Assembly (NCBI RefSeq): GCF_001898115.1
Contig: NZ_MKSQ01000013.1
Coordinates: 1 to 64,000, forward strand
Direction of reading: 5' to 3'
DNA length: 64,000 nucleotides
Source: Allobosea sp. 67-29
Lineage (GTDB): Bacteria; Pseudomonadota; Alphaproteobacteria; Rhizobiales; Beijerinckiaceae
Of the stretch, positions 36,818 to 46,689 are shown one piece after another. Each line of letters starts with the position of its first letter. Within the stretch, counting starts at the first letter, position 1. A program made the translations under genes and the position numbers. The notes under the pieces were generated by a model. That model was not told the origin of the DNA. It saw nothing but the letters and a program-made list of their open reading frames with translations, and made no database searches.

Positions 36818-37759
36818 TCAGGCGGTTTCCGTCTGCCGCTGGTAGACCCGCGCCAGCATGCGGTCCTGCGTCTGGGCGATGCGCTGCAGCTTCGAGATGG
36901 CGCTCGGGCTGAGCCGCAGCATGCAGTCGGCCCAGATCTGGCCGAGATGCGCCAGTTCCTCGCGCAGATCTCCGGCGCGCCGGTTGAACGCCGCGAACAG
37001 GGCGGTCTTGGCCGCATGGATCGGCAGTGCATCGGCGCAATACTTGCGGATCCATGCCTCGCCGGTGCCGGTCGGCACGACGGCTTCGAGGCCTCCCGCC
37101 TCCATGAAGGCCTGCGCGCTCATCTCCTCCCCGGACATCAGCAGCTTCTCGGCGGCGCGCGGCCCCATCCGGCGCGACAGGATCGCGACGGCGGTGATCG
37201 GGAAATGGTTGAACTTGATTTCCGGATAGACGAACGACGCCTGTTCCTCGGCGATCATCACGTTGCAGGAGCGCGGCGCATCGATGCCGCCGCCGATCGC
37301 CTTGGCGTGAATGGTCGAGAGCGTCACCACCAGGCCGTTCAGGCCGCCGCTGTTCCAGATGGCGCCCTCGGCCGAGAGCCGGGCATATTCCGAGAGCGCC
37401 GCGCGGTCGTTCTTCGCCAGGCAATCCAGATAGAAATCGAGATCGCCGCCCAGCGTGAAGAAGGGGCCGGTTCCGCGGAAGGCGAGGAAGCGAACCGGCG
37501 CGCGGTGATACTGGTCGGGCGCGCCCCACAGCGCGAAGATCGCGCTCTGGATCTTCACCAGGCTGTCGAGCAGCTGCAGCGTGAAGACCGGCTTGAGCTC
37601 CGGGCGGATCGTTACCCACAACGTCTTGATCGCAGCCTCGTAGGCCAGCTCCACCTCGGGCAGGAAGCCCGCCTTGTAGCGGATGGCATCGATCACGTCG
37701 CAGCTCTCGAGGAGAGCCGGAGCGACGCGGTCTTCATTCACCGTGAACGATTCGAACAT
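36818..37759 (-). CDS. RpfF-like crotonase (diffusible signal factor synthase family)
   Basis: A 313-residue crotonase-fold protein. Compared with Xanthomonas RpfF, the same segments appear in order: FTLGGDLDFYLDCL for the oxyanion hole, GGGIDAPRSCNVMIAEE, then YPEIKFNHFP, and a C-terminal helix around IWADCMLRLSPSAISKLQRI. RpfF uses Glu141 and Glu161, spaced by 20; here the same two positions, spaced by 20, are Asp160 and Glu180. This suggests a signal synthase or thioesterase variant rather than a beta-oxidation enzyme. The AT-rich region upstream probably holds its promoter. The GGDEF-EAL gene follows downstream on the same strand. Confidence 0.75.
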   Translation of the reverse strand: MFESFTVNEDRVAPALLESCDVIDAIRYKAGFLPEVELAYEAAIKTLWVTIRPELKPVFTLQLLDSLVKIQSAIFALWGAPDQYHRAPVRFLAFRGTGPFFTLGGDLDFYLDCLAKNDRAALSEYARLSAEGAIWNSGGLNGLVVTLSTIHAKAIGGGIDAPRSCNVMIAEEQASFVYPEIKFNHFPITAVAILSRRMGPRAAEKLLMSGEEMSAQAFMEAGGLEAVVPTGTGEAWIRKYCADALPIHAAKTALFAAFNRRAGDLREELAHLGQIWADCMLRLSPSAISKLQRIAQTQDRMLARVYQRQTETA

Positions 37760-38200
37760 GACGCCACCTCTGCAACATCAACATCGGCAGCCTAAACGAG
37801 CTTAACAAACTGTAAACGCATTCTGCCGGAAATGGTTAATTTCATTAATATTTTCACCTGACCTATGGTAATGAACTCGCATTCCTCCGGCCCGTGTTGC
37901 CAACGCCGGGCAAGATTCGGACCCCGGTGCCTCGGCCCTCTCGGCGCAATCAAATTGCGCAAAATGCACCGCAGGGGGCGGAAAGTGGATCTGCGTGCCG
38001 AATTCCCAAAATCCCGCAGCGCAAGCCGTTCGCGATGCGGGGCGGCTGTCGCAGAACGGGACGTGTCCTGCTCTGATGCGGGACGCGGCCGTCTCGGCGT
38101 GCGGCCTCGCCGCGCTTGTTCCCGGGCCGCGGGAGGGCTAACGATGTCGCCGCGAATTCGCCGCGTTCCCGCGTTCAAACATCGATGCCGAGTTGATGAC
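37760..38200. promoter_or_regulatory. AT-rich divergent intergenic region between rpfF-like gene and small murA-upstream gene
   Basis: About 440 bases without a supported gene. The first 110 bases (37790-37880) are strikingly AT-rich for this genome (runs such as TTAATTTCATTAATATTTTC) and probably hold the leftward promoter of the crotonase gene. The rest is GC-rich and includes open frames in several directions, none with recognisable homology or a good ribosome site. Confidence 0.45.
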
Positions 38201-38368
38201 GTGACTCGCCAGACTGCCGACGACGAGAAGCAGGCGCGCCTTGCCGCCGCCCTGCGCGAGAACCTGAAGCGCCGTAAGGCCCAGGCTCGCGCTCGCCGCG
38301 CGGACGAGGCGCAGGGTCGCGACCATGAAGCGGCGCCGCCAGCTCAGGCCGACACGAACCGGACCTGA
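38201..38368 (+). CDS. Small basic hypothetical protein upstream of murA
   Basis: A 55-residue, highly charged protein. The stretch DEKQARLAAALRENLKRRKA, continuing QARARR, resembles short alphaproteobacterial proteins often found just upstream of murA; I know no function for them. GTG 38201 is the likely start, as upstream sequence in the frame shows no homology. It ends 54 bases before murA and is probably co-transcribed. The lysine/arginine richness suggests nucleic-acid or membrane-surface contact, but this is inference. Confidence 0.55.
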   Translation: MTRQTADDEKQARLAAALRENLKRRKAQARARRADEAQGRDHEAAPPAQADTNRT

Positions 38369-38422
38369 TTCCCCGTTTCTTCACGCCGCGGCGCTCGACC
38401 GCCGGCCGAGCAGGACCTGACG

Positions 38423-39712
<1,290 letters not shown>

Positions 39713-39757
39713 GTCTCGACGGTTGATTTTCTCGAAGCGGCTCGTCAGAACGATGTC

Positions 39758-40201
39758 ATGTCTGACGACGCCGCAGAACCGCTGAAGCTCGTCGCGCTCG
39801 ACGCCGACGACCTCGCCATCGTCTCCGCCCATCTTCAGGATGCGGTGTTGAAGACGGCGGATATCGTCTATCTGCCCGGCGAGAAGCGCTTCGCCCTGGC
39901 GCTGCGCCGCTTCGATTGGGAGGGCGCCGTGCACGGCCAGCGTCGCCGCCGGCTGGCGGCCCTGCATTTCGACCGCGTTCTCGCTGTCCGCAGCGCCAAG
40001 CTCGACAAGAACGATGCCGGCAAGGTGTTGAACCTGCTGGCGATCACCTTCGAGCAGAACGACGAGCCGGCCGGCGACGTGACGCTGCATTTCTCGGAAG
40101 GAGCCGCGATCCGGCTCTCCGTCGAATGCGTCGAGGCCCAGATGAAGGATCTTGGGCCGGTCTGGGAAGCCGTGGCGACGCCCGGCCATCCCGACGCCTG
40201 A
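39758..40201 (+). CDS. DUF2948 family protein
   Basis: A 147-residue cytoplasmic protein with DUF2948 features: LKLVALDADDLAIVSAHLQDA at the N-terminus, DIVYLPGEKRFALALRRFDWE in the middle, and ITFEQNDEPAGDVTLHFSEG and IRLSVECVEAQMKDLGPVW at the end. No catalytic motif is visible and the family function is unknown. It lies between murA (45 bases upstream) and hisD (35 bases downstream) in one probable operon. Confidence 0.9.
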   Translation: MSDDAAEPLKLVALDADDLAIVSAHLQDAVLKTADIVYLPGEKRFALALRRFDWEGAVHGQRRRRLAALHFDRVLAVRSAKLDKNDAGKVLNLLAITFEQNDEPAGDVTLHFSEGAAIRLSVECVEAQMKDLGPVWEAVATPGHPDA

Positions 40202-40236
40202 CAGCAACCTCTCGCGATCATTGCCGGGGACCAGCG

Positions 40237-41529
40237 ATGCCGATCAGGCTCGATGACAGGGATGCACGCTTTGCCGAAGGCTTTGCGGCGCTGCTTTCCG
40301 CCAAGCGCGAGGTTTCCGAGGAGGTCGACCGCGTCGCCGCGGACATCATCGCGGAGGTGCGCGGGAAGGGCGATGCGGCGCTGATCGCCTATACCAGCCG
40401 CTTCGATGCGCTCGACCTGACGGCGGAAACCCTGCGCGTCGGCGAGGCGGAGATCGACGCCGCCATCGACGCCTGCTCGCCGGACCTGTTGGCCGCCCTG
40501 GAGACCGCGCGCGAGCGGATCGAGACCTATCATCGGCGCCAGAGGCCGGAGGATTCCTGGGTCGTGGACGAAGCCGGGATCGAGAGCGGCTGGCGCTGGA
40601 GCGCCATCGAGGCGGTCGGCCTCTATGTGCCGGGCGGCACGGCGAGCTACCCCTCATCGGTTCTGATGAACGCGATCCCCGCCAAGGTCGCCGGCGTGCC
40701 GCGCATCGTCATGGTCGCGCCGACGCCGCGCGGCGAGACCAATCCGCTCGTGCTCGCGGCCGCCAGGCTCGCCGGCGTCGACGAGGTCTACCGTATCGGC
40801 GGCGCGCAGGCGGTGGCGGCGCTGGCCTATGGCACCGGCACGATCGCTCCCGTGGCCAAGATCGTCGGCCCGGGCAATGCTTATGTTGCGGCCGCCAAGC
40901 GCCGCGTCTTCGGCCAGGTCGGCATCGACATGATCGCCGGTCCCTCCGAGGTGCTGGTCATCGCCGACAACACCGCCAATCCCGACTGGATCGCCGCCGA
41001 TCTCCTGGCCCAGGCCGAGCACGATGTCTCGGCCCAGTCGATCCTGATGACGGACGATGCCGCGCTCGCGGTCGAGGTCGAAAAGGCGGTCGCCGCCCAG
41101 CTTGCGACCCTGCCGCGCGCGGCGATCGCCGGGAAGAGCTGGCAGGATTTCGGCGCGATCATGCTGGTCGCCGATCTGGAGGCCGCTGTGCCACTGGTCG
41201 ACCGGCTGGCTCCCGAACATCTCGAGATCATGACGGCAGAGCCCGATCGCCTCGCCGGACTCATCCGCAATGCCGGCGCGATCTTCCTCGGCGGCCATAC
41301 GCCGGAGGCGATCGGCGATTACGTCGGCGGTCCGAACCACGTGCTGCCGACGGCGCGCTCGGCGCGCTTCTCCTCCGGCCTCGGCGTGGGCGACTTCATG
41401 AAGCGCACCTCGCTCCTGAAGTGCCGGCCCGAGGGGCTGCGCCGGCTGGCCCCTGCCGCCACGCAATTGGCCGAAGCAGAGGGCTTGCAGGCGCACGGGC
41501 GTTCCGTGACGATCAGACTCAATCTCTGA
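40237..41529 (+). CDS. hisD: Histidinol dehydrogenase
   Basis: Last two oxidation steps of histidine biosynthesis, zinc- and NAD-dependent. The 430-residue protein includes [74 protein letters not shown] with Glu/His zinc ligands, and APEHLEI with the catalytic Glu-His. ATG 40237 is the homology start; the frame extends upstream inside DUF2948 without meaning. A GC-rich hairpin follows the stop. Confidence 0.97.
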   Translation: MPIRLDDRDARFAEGFAALLSAKREVSEEVDRVAADIIAEVRGKGDAALIAYTSRFDALDLTAETLRVGEAEIDAAIDACSPDLLAALETARERIETYHRRQRPEDSWVVDEAGIESGWRWSAIEAVGLYVPGGTASYPSSVLMNAIPAKVAGVPRIVMVAPTPRGETNPLVLAAARLAGVDEVYRIGGAQAVAALAYGTGTIAPVAKIVGPGNAYVAAAKRRVFGQVGIDMIAGPSEVLVIADNTANPDWIAADLLAQAEHDVSAQSILMTDDAALAVEVEKAVAAQLATLPRAAIAGKSWQDFGAIMLVADLEAAVPLVDRLAPEHLEIMTAEPDRLAGLIRNAGAIFLGGHTPEAIGDYVGGPNHVLPTARSARFSSGLGVGDFMKRTSLLKCRPEGLRRLAPAATQLAEAEGLQAHGRSVTIRLNL

Positions 41530-41550
41530 GCGCCGCCTGCAGGGCGGCGC
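41530..41550. repeat. GC-rich hairpin between hisD and UPF0262
   Basis: Arms GCGCCGCC (41530-41537) and GGCGGCGC (41543-41550) are perfectly complementary around a five-base loop. There is no following T-run, and the next gene's ribosome site (AGGAGGAG) starts soon after, so attenuation or mRNA processing is more likely than full termination. Confidence 0.5.
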
Positions 41551-41566
41551 GGCGACAGGAGGAGCG

Positions 41567-42055
41567 ATGTCGGCCGAACCGTCTTCCGAAAAGCAATCCC
41601 TCGTCGGCTTGACCCTCGACGAAACGTCCCTGGGGCGCGGCTCGCCCGACCAGGAGCACGAGCGCGCGATCGCGGTCTACGACCTGATCGAGCGCAACCG
41701 TTTCGCGGTGCCTGGCCATGACGGCGGGCCCTATCGCGCCCATCTCGCCCTGGTCGAGCGCCGGCTGGTGTTCGACATCAAGGAGTCGGACGGCGCACCC
41801 GTCGTCACCCACCATCTTTCGCTCAGCCCCTTCCGCCGGATCGTCAAGGACTACGAGCTGATCTGCGAGAGCTACTATGCGGCGATCCGCACGCAGACGC
41901 CGGATCAGATCGAGGCCATCGACATGGGGCGACGCGGCCTGCACGACGAAGCGGCGGCCATCCTGGTCGACCGCCTGGCAAACAAGGTCGAGATCGATTT
42001 CGACACGGCGCGACGCCTGTTCACGCTGATCTACGCGCTGCACTGGAAGGGCTGA
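41567..42055 (+). CDS. UPF0262 family protein
   Basis: A 162-residue protein of the alphaproteobacterial UPF0262 family. Blocks seen are [50 protein letters not shown] and EIDMGRR replaced here by [13 protein letters not shown]. The strong ribosome site AGGAGGAG precedes ATG 41567. Its function is unknown; its invariable place after hisD and before a phosphatase-like gene suggests a common transcript. Confidence 0.93.
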   Translation: MSAEPSSEKQSLVGLTLDETSLGRGSPDQEHERAIAVYDLIERNRFAVPGHDGGPYRAHLALVERRLVFDIKESDGAPVVTHHLSLSPFRRIVKDYELICESYYAAIRTQTPDQIEAIDMGRRGLHDEAAAILVDRLANKVEIDFDTARRLFTLIYALHWKG

Positions 42056-42060
42056 CGCGT

Positions 42061-42507
42061 TTGGAGCCGGCGATCCCGCGGAAGGTCCAGAGCGTGCTCT
42101 TCATGTGCGCGATGAATGCCGTTCGCTCGCCCATGGCCGAAGCGCTGGCCAAGCACTTCTTCGGCAAGTCGATCTACGTCCAGTCGGCCGGTGCCCGGAA
42201 GGGGGCGGTCGATGGTTTTGCCCGCGAGGTTCTGGACGAGATCGGGATCGATCTGAGCCGACACGCGCCGAAAACGGTGGACGAGCTGGAGGAGTGGGAA
42301 GGCCTCAATTTCGACCTCATCATCTCCTTGTCGCCGGAGGCTCATCACCGGGCTCTGGAGCTGACCCGGACTCTGGCGGCGGAGGTCGAGTACTGGCCGA
42401 CGATGGATCCGACCCTCGTGCAGGGCGCCCGGGAGCAGAGGCTGGACGCCTATCGCGATGTGCGCGACGGGCTGATCCGGCGGATCAAGGAGAGGCTGCG
42501 GGACTGA
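42061..42507 (+). CDS. Low-molecular-weight protein-tyrosine-phosphatase-like protein
   Basis: A 148-residue protein of the LMW-PTP/arsenate-reductase fold. The phosphate loop CAMNAVRSP (Cys-x5-Arg-Ser) is near the N-terminus, and a DPT segment near the end (TMDPTLVQG) occupies the place of the general-acid Asp-Pro. It starts with TTG five bases after the UPF0262 stop, with GGAAGGG upstream. Co-transcription with hisD and UPF0262 is likely. Substrate (phosphotyrosine, arsenate or other) cannot be told; the loop is CAMNAVRSP rather than the usual CxGNxCRS. Confidence 0.82.
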   Translation: MEPAIPRKVQSVLFMCAMNAVRSPMAEALAKHFFGKSIYVQSAGARKGAVDGFAREVLDEIGIDLSRHAPKTVDELEEWEGLNFDLIISLSPEAHHRALELTRTLAAEVEYWPTMDPTLVQGAREQRLDAYRDVRDGLIRRIKERLRD

Positions 42508-42511
42508 TCCT

Positions 42512-44233
42512 TCATCGCACCAGCACTGCCCCGCCGCAGCGCACGCCGGTCACCCAGCTGTCTGCCTGGCCCAGCCCGATGCCGAGCGTGCCGAGGACGC
42601 CGTTGAGCAGTTGGTCGAGCGGCGTCAGCGCGTTGCCGACGATGCCGCCGACCAGCCCGTCCAGTCCCGGCAGGCCGATGCCGAGCCCCAGTGCCTCGAC
42701 GCGCAGCTCGAGGTCGCCGACGAGGCGCCCGAGCAAGGTTGCGACGAAGTTCTGCGTCGAGGTCGTCTTCTTGTCGCCGCGCTGAATCTCGGCGTAGCTG
42801 AAGCTGACAGGCGTCTCGGCGAGGTTGGTCATCGTGACATGGGCGCGGGCCGTGACCTTGGCGAGCCCGACGACGTTGAGCAGGGTGGCCGCGGGGGGAT
42901 TGGGCGCGGTGCTGAAATTGTTGAATTCGGCCATCGAGACCTGGCCGACCCAGGCATCGACCAGCGCCGGCCTGACGCCGAGCGTCACGCGCGAGGTCGA
43001 GACGTCGCCCGGCGAGCATTGCACGGCGGTGAGCTTCGCCGTCGCGGCGGCGAGCTCCAGATAGACCGGCAACCTGACGAGCGACGCGGCACCGGAGCCG
43101 ATCAGGTCGGCGGTGAGGAGCAGGCGGGTCTGCGCGGTGTGGATGCTCGTGCCGGTCCGTCCGACGCTGATCATGGCGCTGCCGACCGGGCGCTCGCCGA
43201 TGCCGAGCTTGAGATTGACTGCGGCGATCCCCGGCAGGTTGAGCGCGAGCCCGACGTCGATCTGCCGCTGGCCGTTGGCGATCTGCGCCACGGCCGAGAC
43301 GATATCGAGGGCGGAAAGCGAGGCCCCCAGGGGGTTCGGCGCGGAGACCGACCTGTCGCCGGCGGGTCCGAAGGCGACGAGCTTCGAGAGGTCGACGGGC
43401 AAGCCGCTGGCGGCGACGGAGGCGAGCCGGCCCAGAGCAGCGGTGGCCGTGCCGCTGCGGGCATCGTTGTCGCGCGAGGCGTCGACGATCGCGGAGAGGA
43501 CGTCGCCCAGCGTCGCATGGGCTCTCAGCACGTCGTCATAGGTCGCGGCGGTCAGATCGAGTCGGGTCGCCAGATGCTTGGCGAAATCGAAGAGATCGAC
43601 GCGGGCCCTGATCAGAGCCTCGTAGTCCATGACCGAGAGCGAGACTCCGCCACCGAGCAGGCCGCCCAACAGACCGTTGAGCAAGCCGCCGTCGAGCTTG
43701 AGCAGGCGTGAGCCGATGGCGAAGGAGGCCTGGGCATCCTGATAGGCGATGGCGCTGCTGGCGATCGGCACCTCGCCTGCGTCCAGGCTGGCCTGGATCG
43801 GCGACGGCTTCGTTCCGGGCGGGCGTTCCGGCCGGCTGGTGGCGGCGAAGGCGCGCCCGAGCAGCAGCGGCGCCATCGTCCGCATGTCGATCCTGACCGC
43901 ATTCGCGCTCGCGCCTGTCCCTGGGACGAAACGATCCGCCGGTGCCTTCGCCGGGTCCGGCGTGTAGGTGCCGGGTTGCACCGCGCTGATGTGGCGCGCC
44001 TCGAAGCCATTCTGGCCGGCGCTGGCCTGCGCCGCGGCCTGGGCGCGTGGGATGTCGCCCGCGGCCGCGAGCGCAGCGAGGTCGTTCGCGGTCTGGAGCC
44101 GGCGCTTCTCGTAGAAGAAGCTGCCGACATCGACCGCCATGGCGCCGAAGCCGAGCAGCGTGCCGAGCGCCACGGCGAAGAGGATGGCGGCTCCACCGCT
44201 CTCGTCGCGCCGGAAATCCCTGATCTTGCGCAT
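42512..44233 (-). CDS. TadG-like pilus/secretion-associated protein
   Basis: A 573-residue protein. The N-terminus FRRDESGGAAILFAVALGTL followed by GFGAMAVDVG is the membrane anchor of TadG-type proteins (prepilin-like, with the Glu-Ser-Gly start), and RRLQTANDLAALAAAG is the conserved flanking block. The rest is an Ala/Leu/Gly-rich extracytoplasmic region with short repeats such as LLGGLLGGG. No von Willebrand A motif is obvious. It lies 31 bases downstream of a TadE-like gene on the same strand. Other tad genes (tadA, tadB, tadC, rcpA) are not in the window. Confidence 0.8.
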   Translation of the reverse strand: MRKIRDFRRDESGGAAILFAVALGTLLGFGAMAVDVGSFFYEKRRLQTANDLAALAAAGDIPRAQAAAQASAGQNGFEARHISAVQPGTYTPDPAKAPADRFVPGTGASANAVRIDMRTMAPLLLGRAFAATSRPERPPGTKPSPIQASLDAGEVPIASSAIAYQDAQASFAIGSRLLKLDGGLLNGLLGGLLGGGVSLSVMDYEALIRARVDLFDFAKHLATRLDLTAATYDDVLRAHATLGDVLSAIVDASRDNDARSGTATAALGRLASVAASGLPVDLSKLVAFGPAGDRSVSAPNPLGASLSALDIVSAVAQIANGQRQIDVGLALNLPGIAAVNLKLGIGERPVGSAMISVGRTGTSIHTAQTRLLLTADLIGSGAASLVRLPVYLELAAATAKLTAVQCSPGDVSTSRVTLGVRPALVDAWVGQVSMAEFNNFSTAPNPPAATLLNVVGLAKVTARAHVTMTNLAETPVSFSYAEIQRGDKKTTSTQNFVATLLGRLVGDLELRVEALGLGIGLPGLDGLVGGIVGNALTPLDQLLNGVLGTLGIGLGQADSWVTGVRCGGAVLVR

Positions 44234-44264
44234 GGTGAAGCCTCCCCAGCCTGGTGTCGGTCGG

Positions 44265-44693
44265 TCAGTAGCCGCCGCGTTGCACGACGGCGCGGCGTTC
44301 GATCAGGGGCTGCGGCAGTGCCGCGAGCCTGCTGAGTTCGTCATAGAGCGAGCCGGTCATGTCGTAGCTGACGGCGACCTCGAAGCTCTGCTGTTGCGGG
44401 CCCGTCTGCTGGGTGCGGACGCGCACCTTGGAGGGGTCGATAAAGGCGTAGGCACCGGCATTGGCGGCGACGTAGTCCCGGGCAATCTGCGCGCGTTCGG
44501 CGTCGCTCAACCCGGCTACGGAGGAGCGTGCGGCTTCGGCGGCGATCTGCTGGACGCTGTGATAGATTCCGAAGACGTAGCCGTAGCCCATGATCCCGAA
44601 CAGCAGCAGGAGCAGGACCGGCGCGACGAATGCGAACTCGATGGCGCTCGTCCCGGCTTCGTTTCTCAGCATGCGCTTCGGTGAAGCAATCAT
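44265..44693 (-). CDS. TadE-like pseudopilin
   Basis: A 142-residue protein with the pseudopilin-type N-terminus: RNEAGTSAIEFAFVAPVLLL, a Gly/Ala followed by the Glu of the mature helix, then a hydrophobic helix (LLLLLFGIMGYGYVF). The remaining 90 residues are periplasmic, including AAEAARSSVAGLSDAER. It heads the two-gene unit with TadG. A perfect 23-bp palindrome lies 19-41 bases upstream of the ATG and may control it. Confidence 0.85.
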   Translation of the reverse strand: MIASPKRMLRNEAGTSAIEFAFVAPVLLLLLFGIMGYGYVFGIYHSVQQIAAEAARSSVAGLSDAERAQIARDYVAANAGAYAFIDPSKVRVRTQQTGPQQQSFEVAVSYDMTGSLYDELSRLAALPQPLIERRAVVQRGGY

Positions 44694-44711
44694 CGCGGAG
44701 GTTCCAATGAA

Positions 44712-44734
44712 GAATACAACCGATGGTTGTATTC
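44712..44734. promoter_or_regulatory. Perfect 23-bp palindrome upstream of the TadE-like gene
   Basis: GAATACAACC (44712-44721) and its exact complement GGTTGTATTC (44725-44734) surround a three-base centre. It lies 19-41 bases upstream of the leftward ATG at 44693, where an operator or a leader hairpin would act. Outer six-base arms GGTTCC (44700-44705) and GGAACC (44745-44750) extend the symmetry. The surrounding AT-rich stretch probably includes the promoters. Confidence 0.65.
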
Positions 44735-44859
44735 GGGAGGTTGAGGAACCCTTAATGCGCCGGGCGCGTCGTTCCGTTGCTTAAGCGAGACTTGCCGGAT
44801 TAAGTGAAATTTTACGGGAGTATCGTTCGTAGTCCTGCATTCCTTTCCGGACGAACCGC

Positions 44860-45234
44860 TTGCTATCCGACGATCCCTGCGTGGAGCCTTCCGCTGCAAC
44901 ACCCCGAACGGGTGCCGCCGCTGCGGCGATGCTCGTCGTCCTGCTGACGCTGCTTGTCGGCGCCGCCGCGCTCGCAAGCCTCCCGCAGGGAAGGGAGGGA
45001 GGGGAGCCGGTCGCGATCGTATTCCCGTTCTGGATGAGTGGTGCCGAAGCGGTGGCGCGCAGCTTCGCTGCCGGCGACCGTGTGCTGAGAAGCGGGCGGC
45101 TGCCGTCGATCGTCGTCGTTGCGCCGCGGCCGGAATCCGCCTCGCTGCCGCGCGGCGCATGGCTGTCCTTGACACTCGCCGGCCTTGCCGGCTGCCTCGA
45201 CGGCGCGGCTGCGCAGGGAGATGAGCCCCGATGA
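44860..45234 (+). CDS. Small Ala-rich membrane protein coupled to the chemotaxis receptor
   Basis: A 124-residue reading frame with a hydrophobic segment ([20 protein letters not shown], near residue 20) and a further hydrophobic stretch near the C-terminus ([13 protein letters not shown]). No domain is recognised. The start is weak: TTG 44860, with ATG 44929 as alternative. Support comes from position: its end overlaps the ATG of the receptor gene (ATGA at 45231-45234), and codon use is GC-rich at third positions. It may be a small partner of the receptor or only a leader peptide. Confidence 0.5.
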   Translation: MLSDDPCVEPSAATPRTGAAAAAMLVVLLTLLVGAAALASLPQGREGGEPVAIVFPFWMSGAEAVARSFAAGDRVLRSGRLPSIVVVAPRPESASLPRGAWLSLTLAGLAGCLDGAAAQGDEPR

Positions 45235-46688
45235 ACTGGTCCCTGCAGGTCATTCGCCGCCGCGTGGCGCTCGCCCTGATCGGTCTCGCCCTGCTGCATG
45301 TACCGCTGCTGGCCCTCAGCTTCTGGATGCGCGGGCATGCGGCCCTGCTGCCCGTGGCGCTCATCGCCACCGCCGTCGCCGTCCTCCTGCTTCTCTATCG
45401 CGTGGCCGGTGCGACGCTGGTCACGCAGCTCGCCATCGTCACCGTGCTGATCGGGCAGGTTTCCGCGCTGGTGTTCAGCTTTGCCGGGCACCCCTGGCAA
45501 CCCGACATGCATATGTACTATTTCGCGATCCTCGCGCTCTTCGCCGGCTTCTGCGACTGGCGGCCGATCGTGCTGGGGGCGACGCTGACCGCGCTCCATC
45601 ATCTCGTGCTGCAATATGCCTTGCCGGCGGCTGTCTTCTACCAGGGCGGCAATCTGCTGCGGGTCCTGCTCCATGCCGTGATCGTGCTGATCGAGACGGC
45701 GTTTCTCGCGACCTTCGCGCTTTTGCTGCAGAGGCGCTTGCGGGAAGGCGAGGAGAATCTGGCCCGTGCGCAGGAAGTGGCGGGGCGGGAAAGGTTGGCG
45801 GGCGAAAAGGAGCGGGCCCTGTCGGAGGAGCTCGGCCGCCGCGCCGCCAGCCTGCAGGAGCTCGTTTCACGCTTCCGCAACCAGATGGACGGCGCCATGG
45901 CCATGCTCGATCGCTCGGCCGAAGCCATGCAGACGAAGGCCGGCACCCTGACGAAGACGGCCGACCACGCCCGGGGACAGACGACCCTGGTCGCCGAGGC
46001 GGCCGCCGGGACGATGGCCAATATCGACCAGCTCTCGGCCGCGAGCACCGAGCTTGCAGCCTCGATTGCGGAAATCGGCCGCAATGCCGGGCAGTCCGCC
46101 CATGGCTCGAAATCGACGGCCGAGCTGGCGCGCCAGGCGAGCCGCGAGATCGAGGTCTTGACCGAGCGCAGCCAGGATGTCGGCGCGGTCGTCGAGATCA
46201 TTCGCGGCATTGCGGCACAGACCAGCATGCTCGCCCTGAACGCGACGATCGAAGCGGCGCGTGCCGGCGAGATGGGGCGCGGCTTCGCGGTGGTGGCGAG
46301 CGAGGTCAAGACGCTCTCGGCTCAGACCGCCAAGGCGACCGACGAGGTCTCGAGTCATATCGGCGCCATGCAGCAGGCGACGCAGGGCTCGCTCAGGGCG
46401 ATCCGGGAGATCGTCGAGGCCATCGGCGAGGTGGAGCGCGTCGCGAATGCGATCGCGCTCTCGGTGGACGAGCAGAGCCGGGCGACCTCCGAGATCGCTT
46501 ATCAGGTCCGGTTGTCCTTCGACGGGGCGCAGCGCAGCGCCGATATGGCCGGCGGTTTCGAGACGATGACCGTCGAGACGCATGGGGCAGCCGAGAAGCT
46601 GCAGGAGACCGCCGCTGCCCTGGCTCAGCAGGCCCAGAGCATCCGCCAGGATGTCGCCCTGTTCTGCGGCAACATCGCCGCCGCCTGA
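45231..46688 (+). CDS. Methyl-accepting chemotaxis protein with multi-helix membrane sensor
   Basis: A 485-residue receptor. The first 175 residues contain about six hydrophobic segments (such as [20 protein letters not shown] and [20 protein letters not shown]) with very short loops, so there is no classic periplasmic domain. A coiled coil follows ([20 protein letters not shown]), then the MCP signalling domain with the conserved hairpin tip [20 protein letters not shown] and [13 protein letters not shown]. It probably signals to a CheA not encoded here. It is translationally coupled to the small upstream gene and converges with deoB. Confidence 0.92.
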   Translation: MNWSLQVIRRRVALALIGLALLHVPLLALSFWMRGHAALLPVALIATAVAVLLLLYRVAGATLVTQLAIVTVLIGQVSALVFSFAGHPWQPDMHMYYFAILALFAGFCDWRPIVLGATLTALHHLVLQYALPAAVFYQGGNLLRVLLHAVIVLIETAFLATFALLLQRRLREGEENLARAQEVAGRERLAGEKERALSEELGRRAASLQELVSRFRNQMDGAMAMLDRSAEAMQTKAGTLTKTADHARGQTTLVAEAAAGTMANIDQLSAASTELAASIAEIGRNAGQSAHGSKSTAELARQASREIEVLTERSQDVGAVVEIIRGIAAQTSMLALNATIEAARAGEMGRGFAVVASEVKTLSAQTAKATDEVSSHIGAMQQATQGSLRAIREIVEAIGEVERVANAIALSVDEQSRATSEIAYQVRLSFDGAQRSADMAGGFETMTVETHGAAEKLQETAAALAQQAQSIRQDVALFCGNIAAA

Positions 46689-46689
46689 G

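Noticed and set aside
36818..37759. Ordinary enoyl-CoA hydratase of beta-oxidation
   Set aside because: The order and spacing of the active-site segments and the long C-terminal helix fit RpfF better than fatty-acid hydratases.
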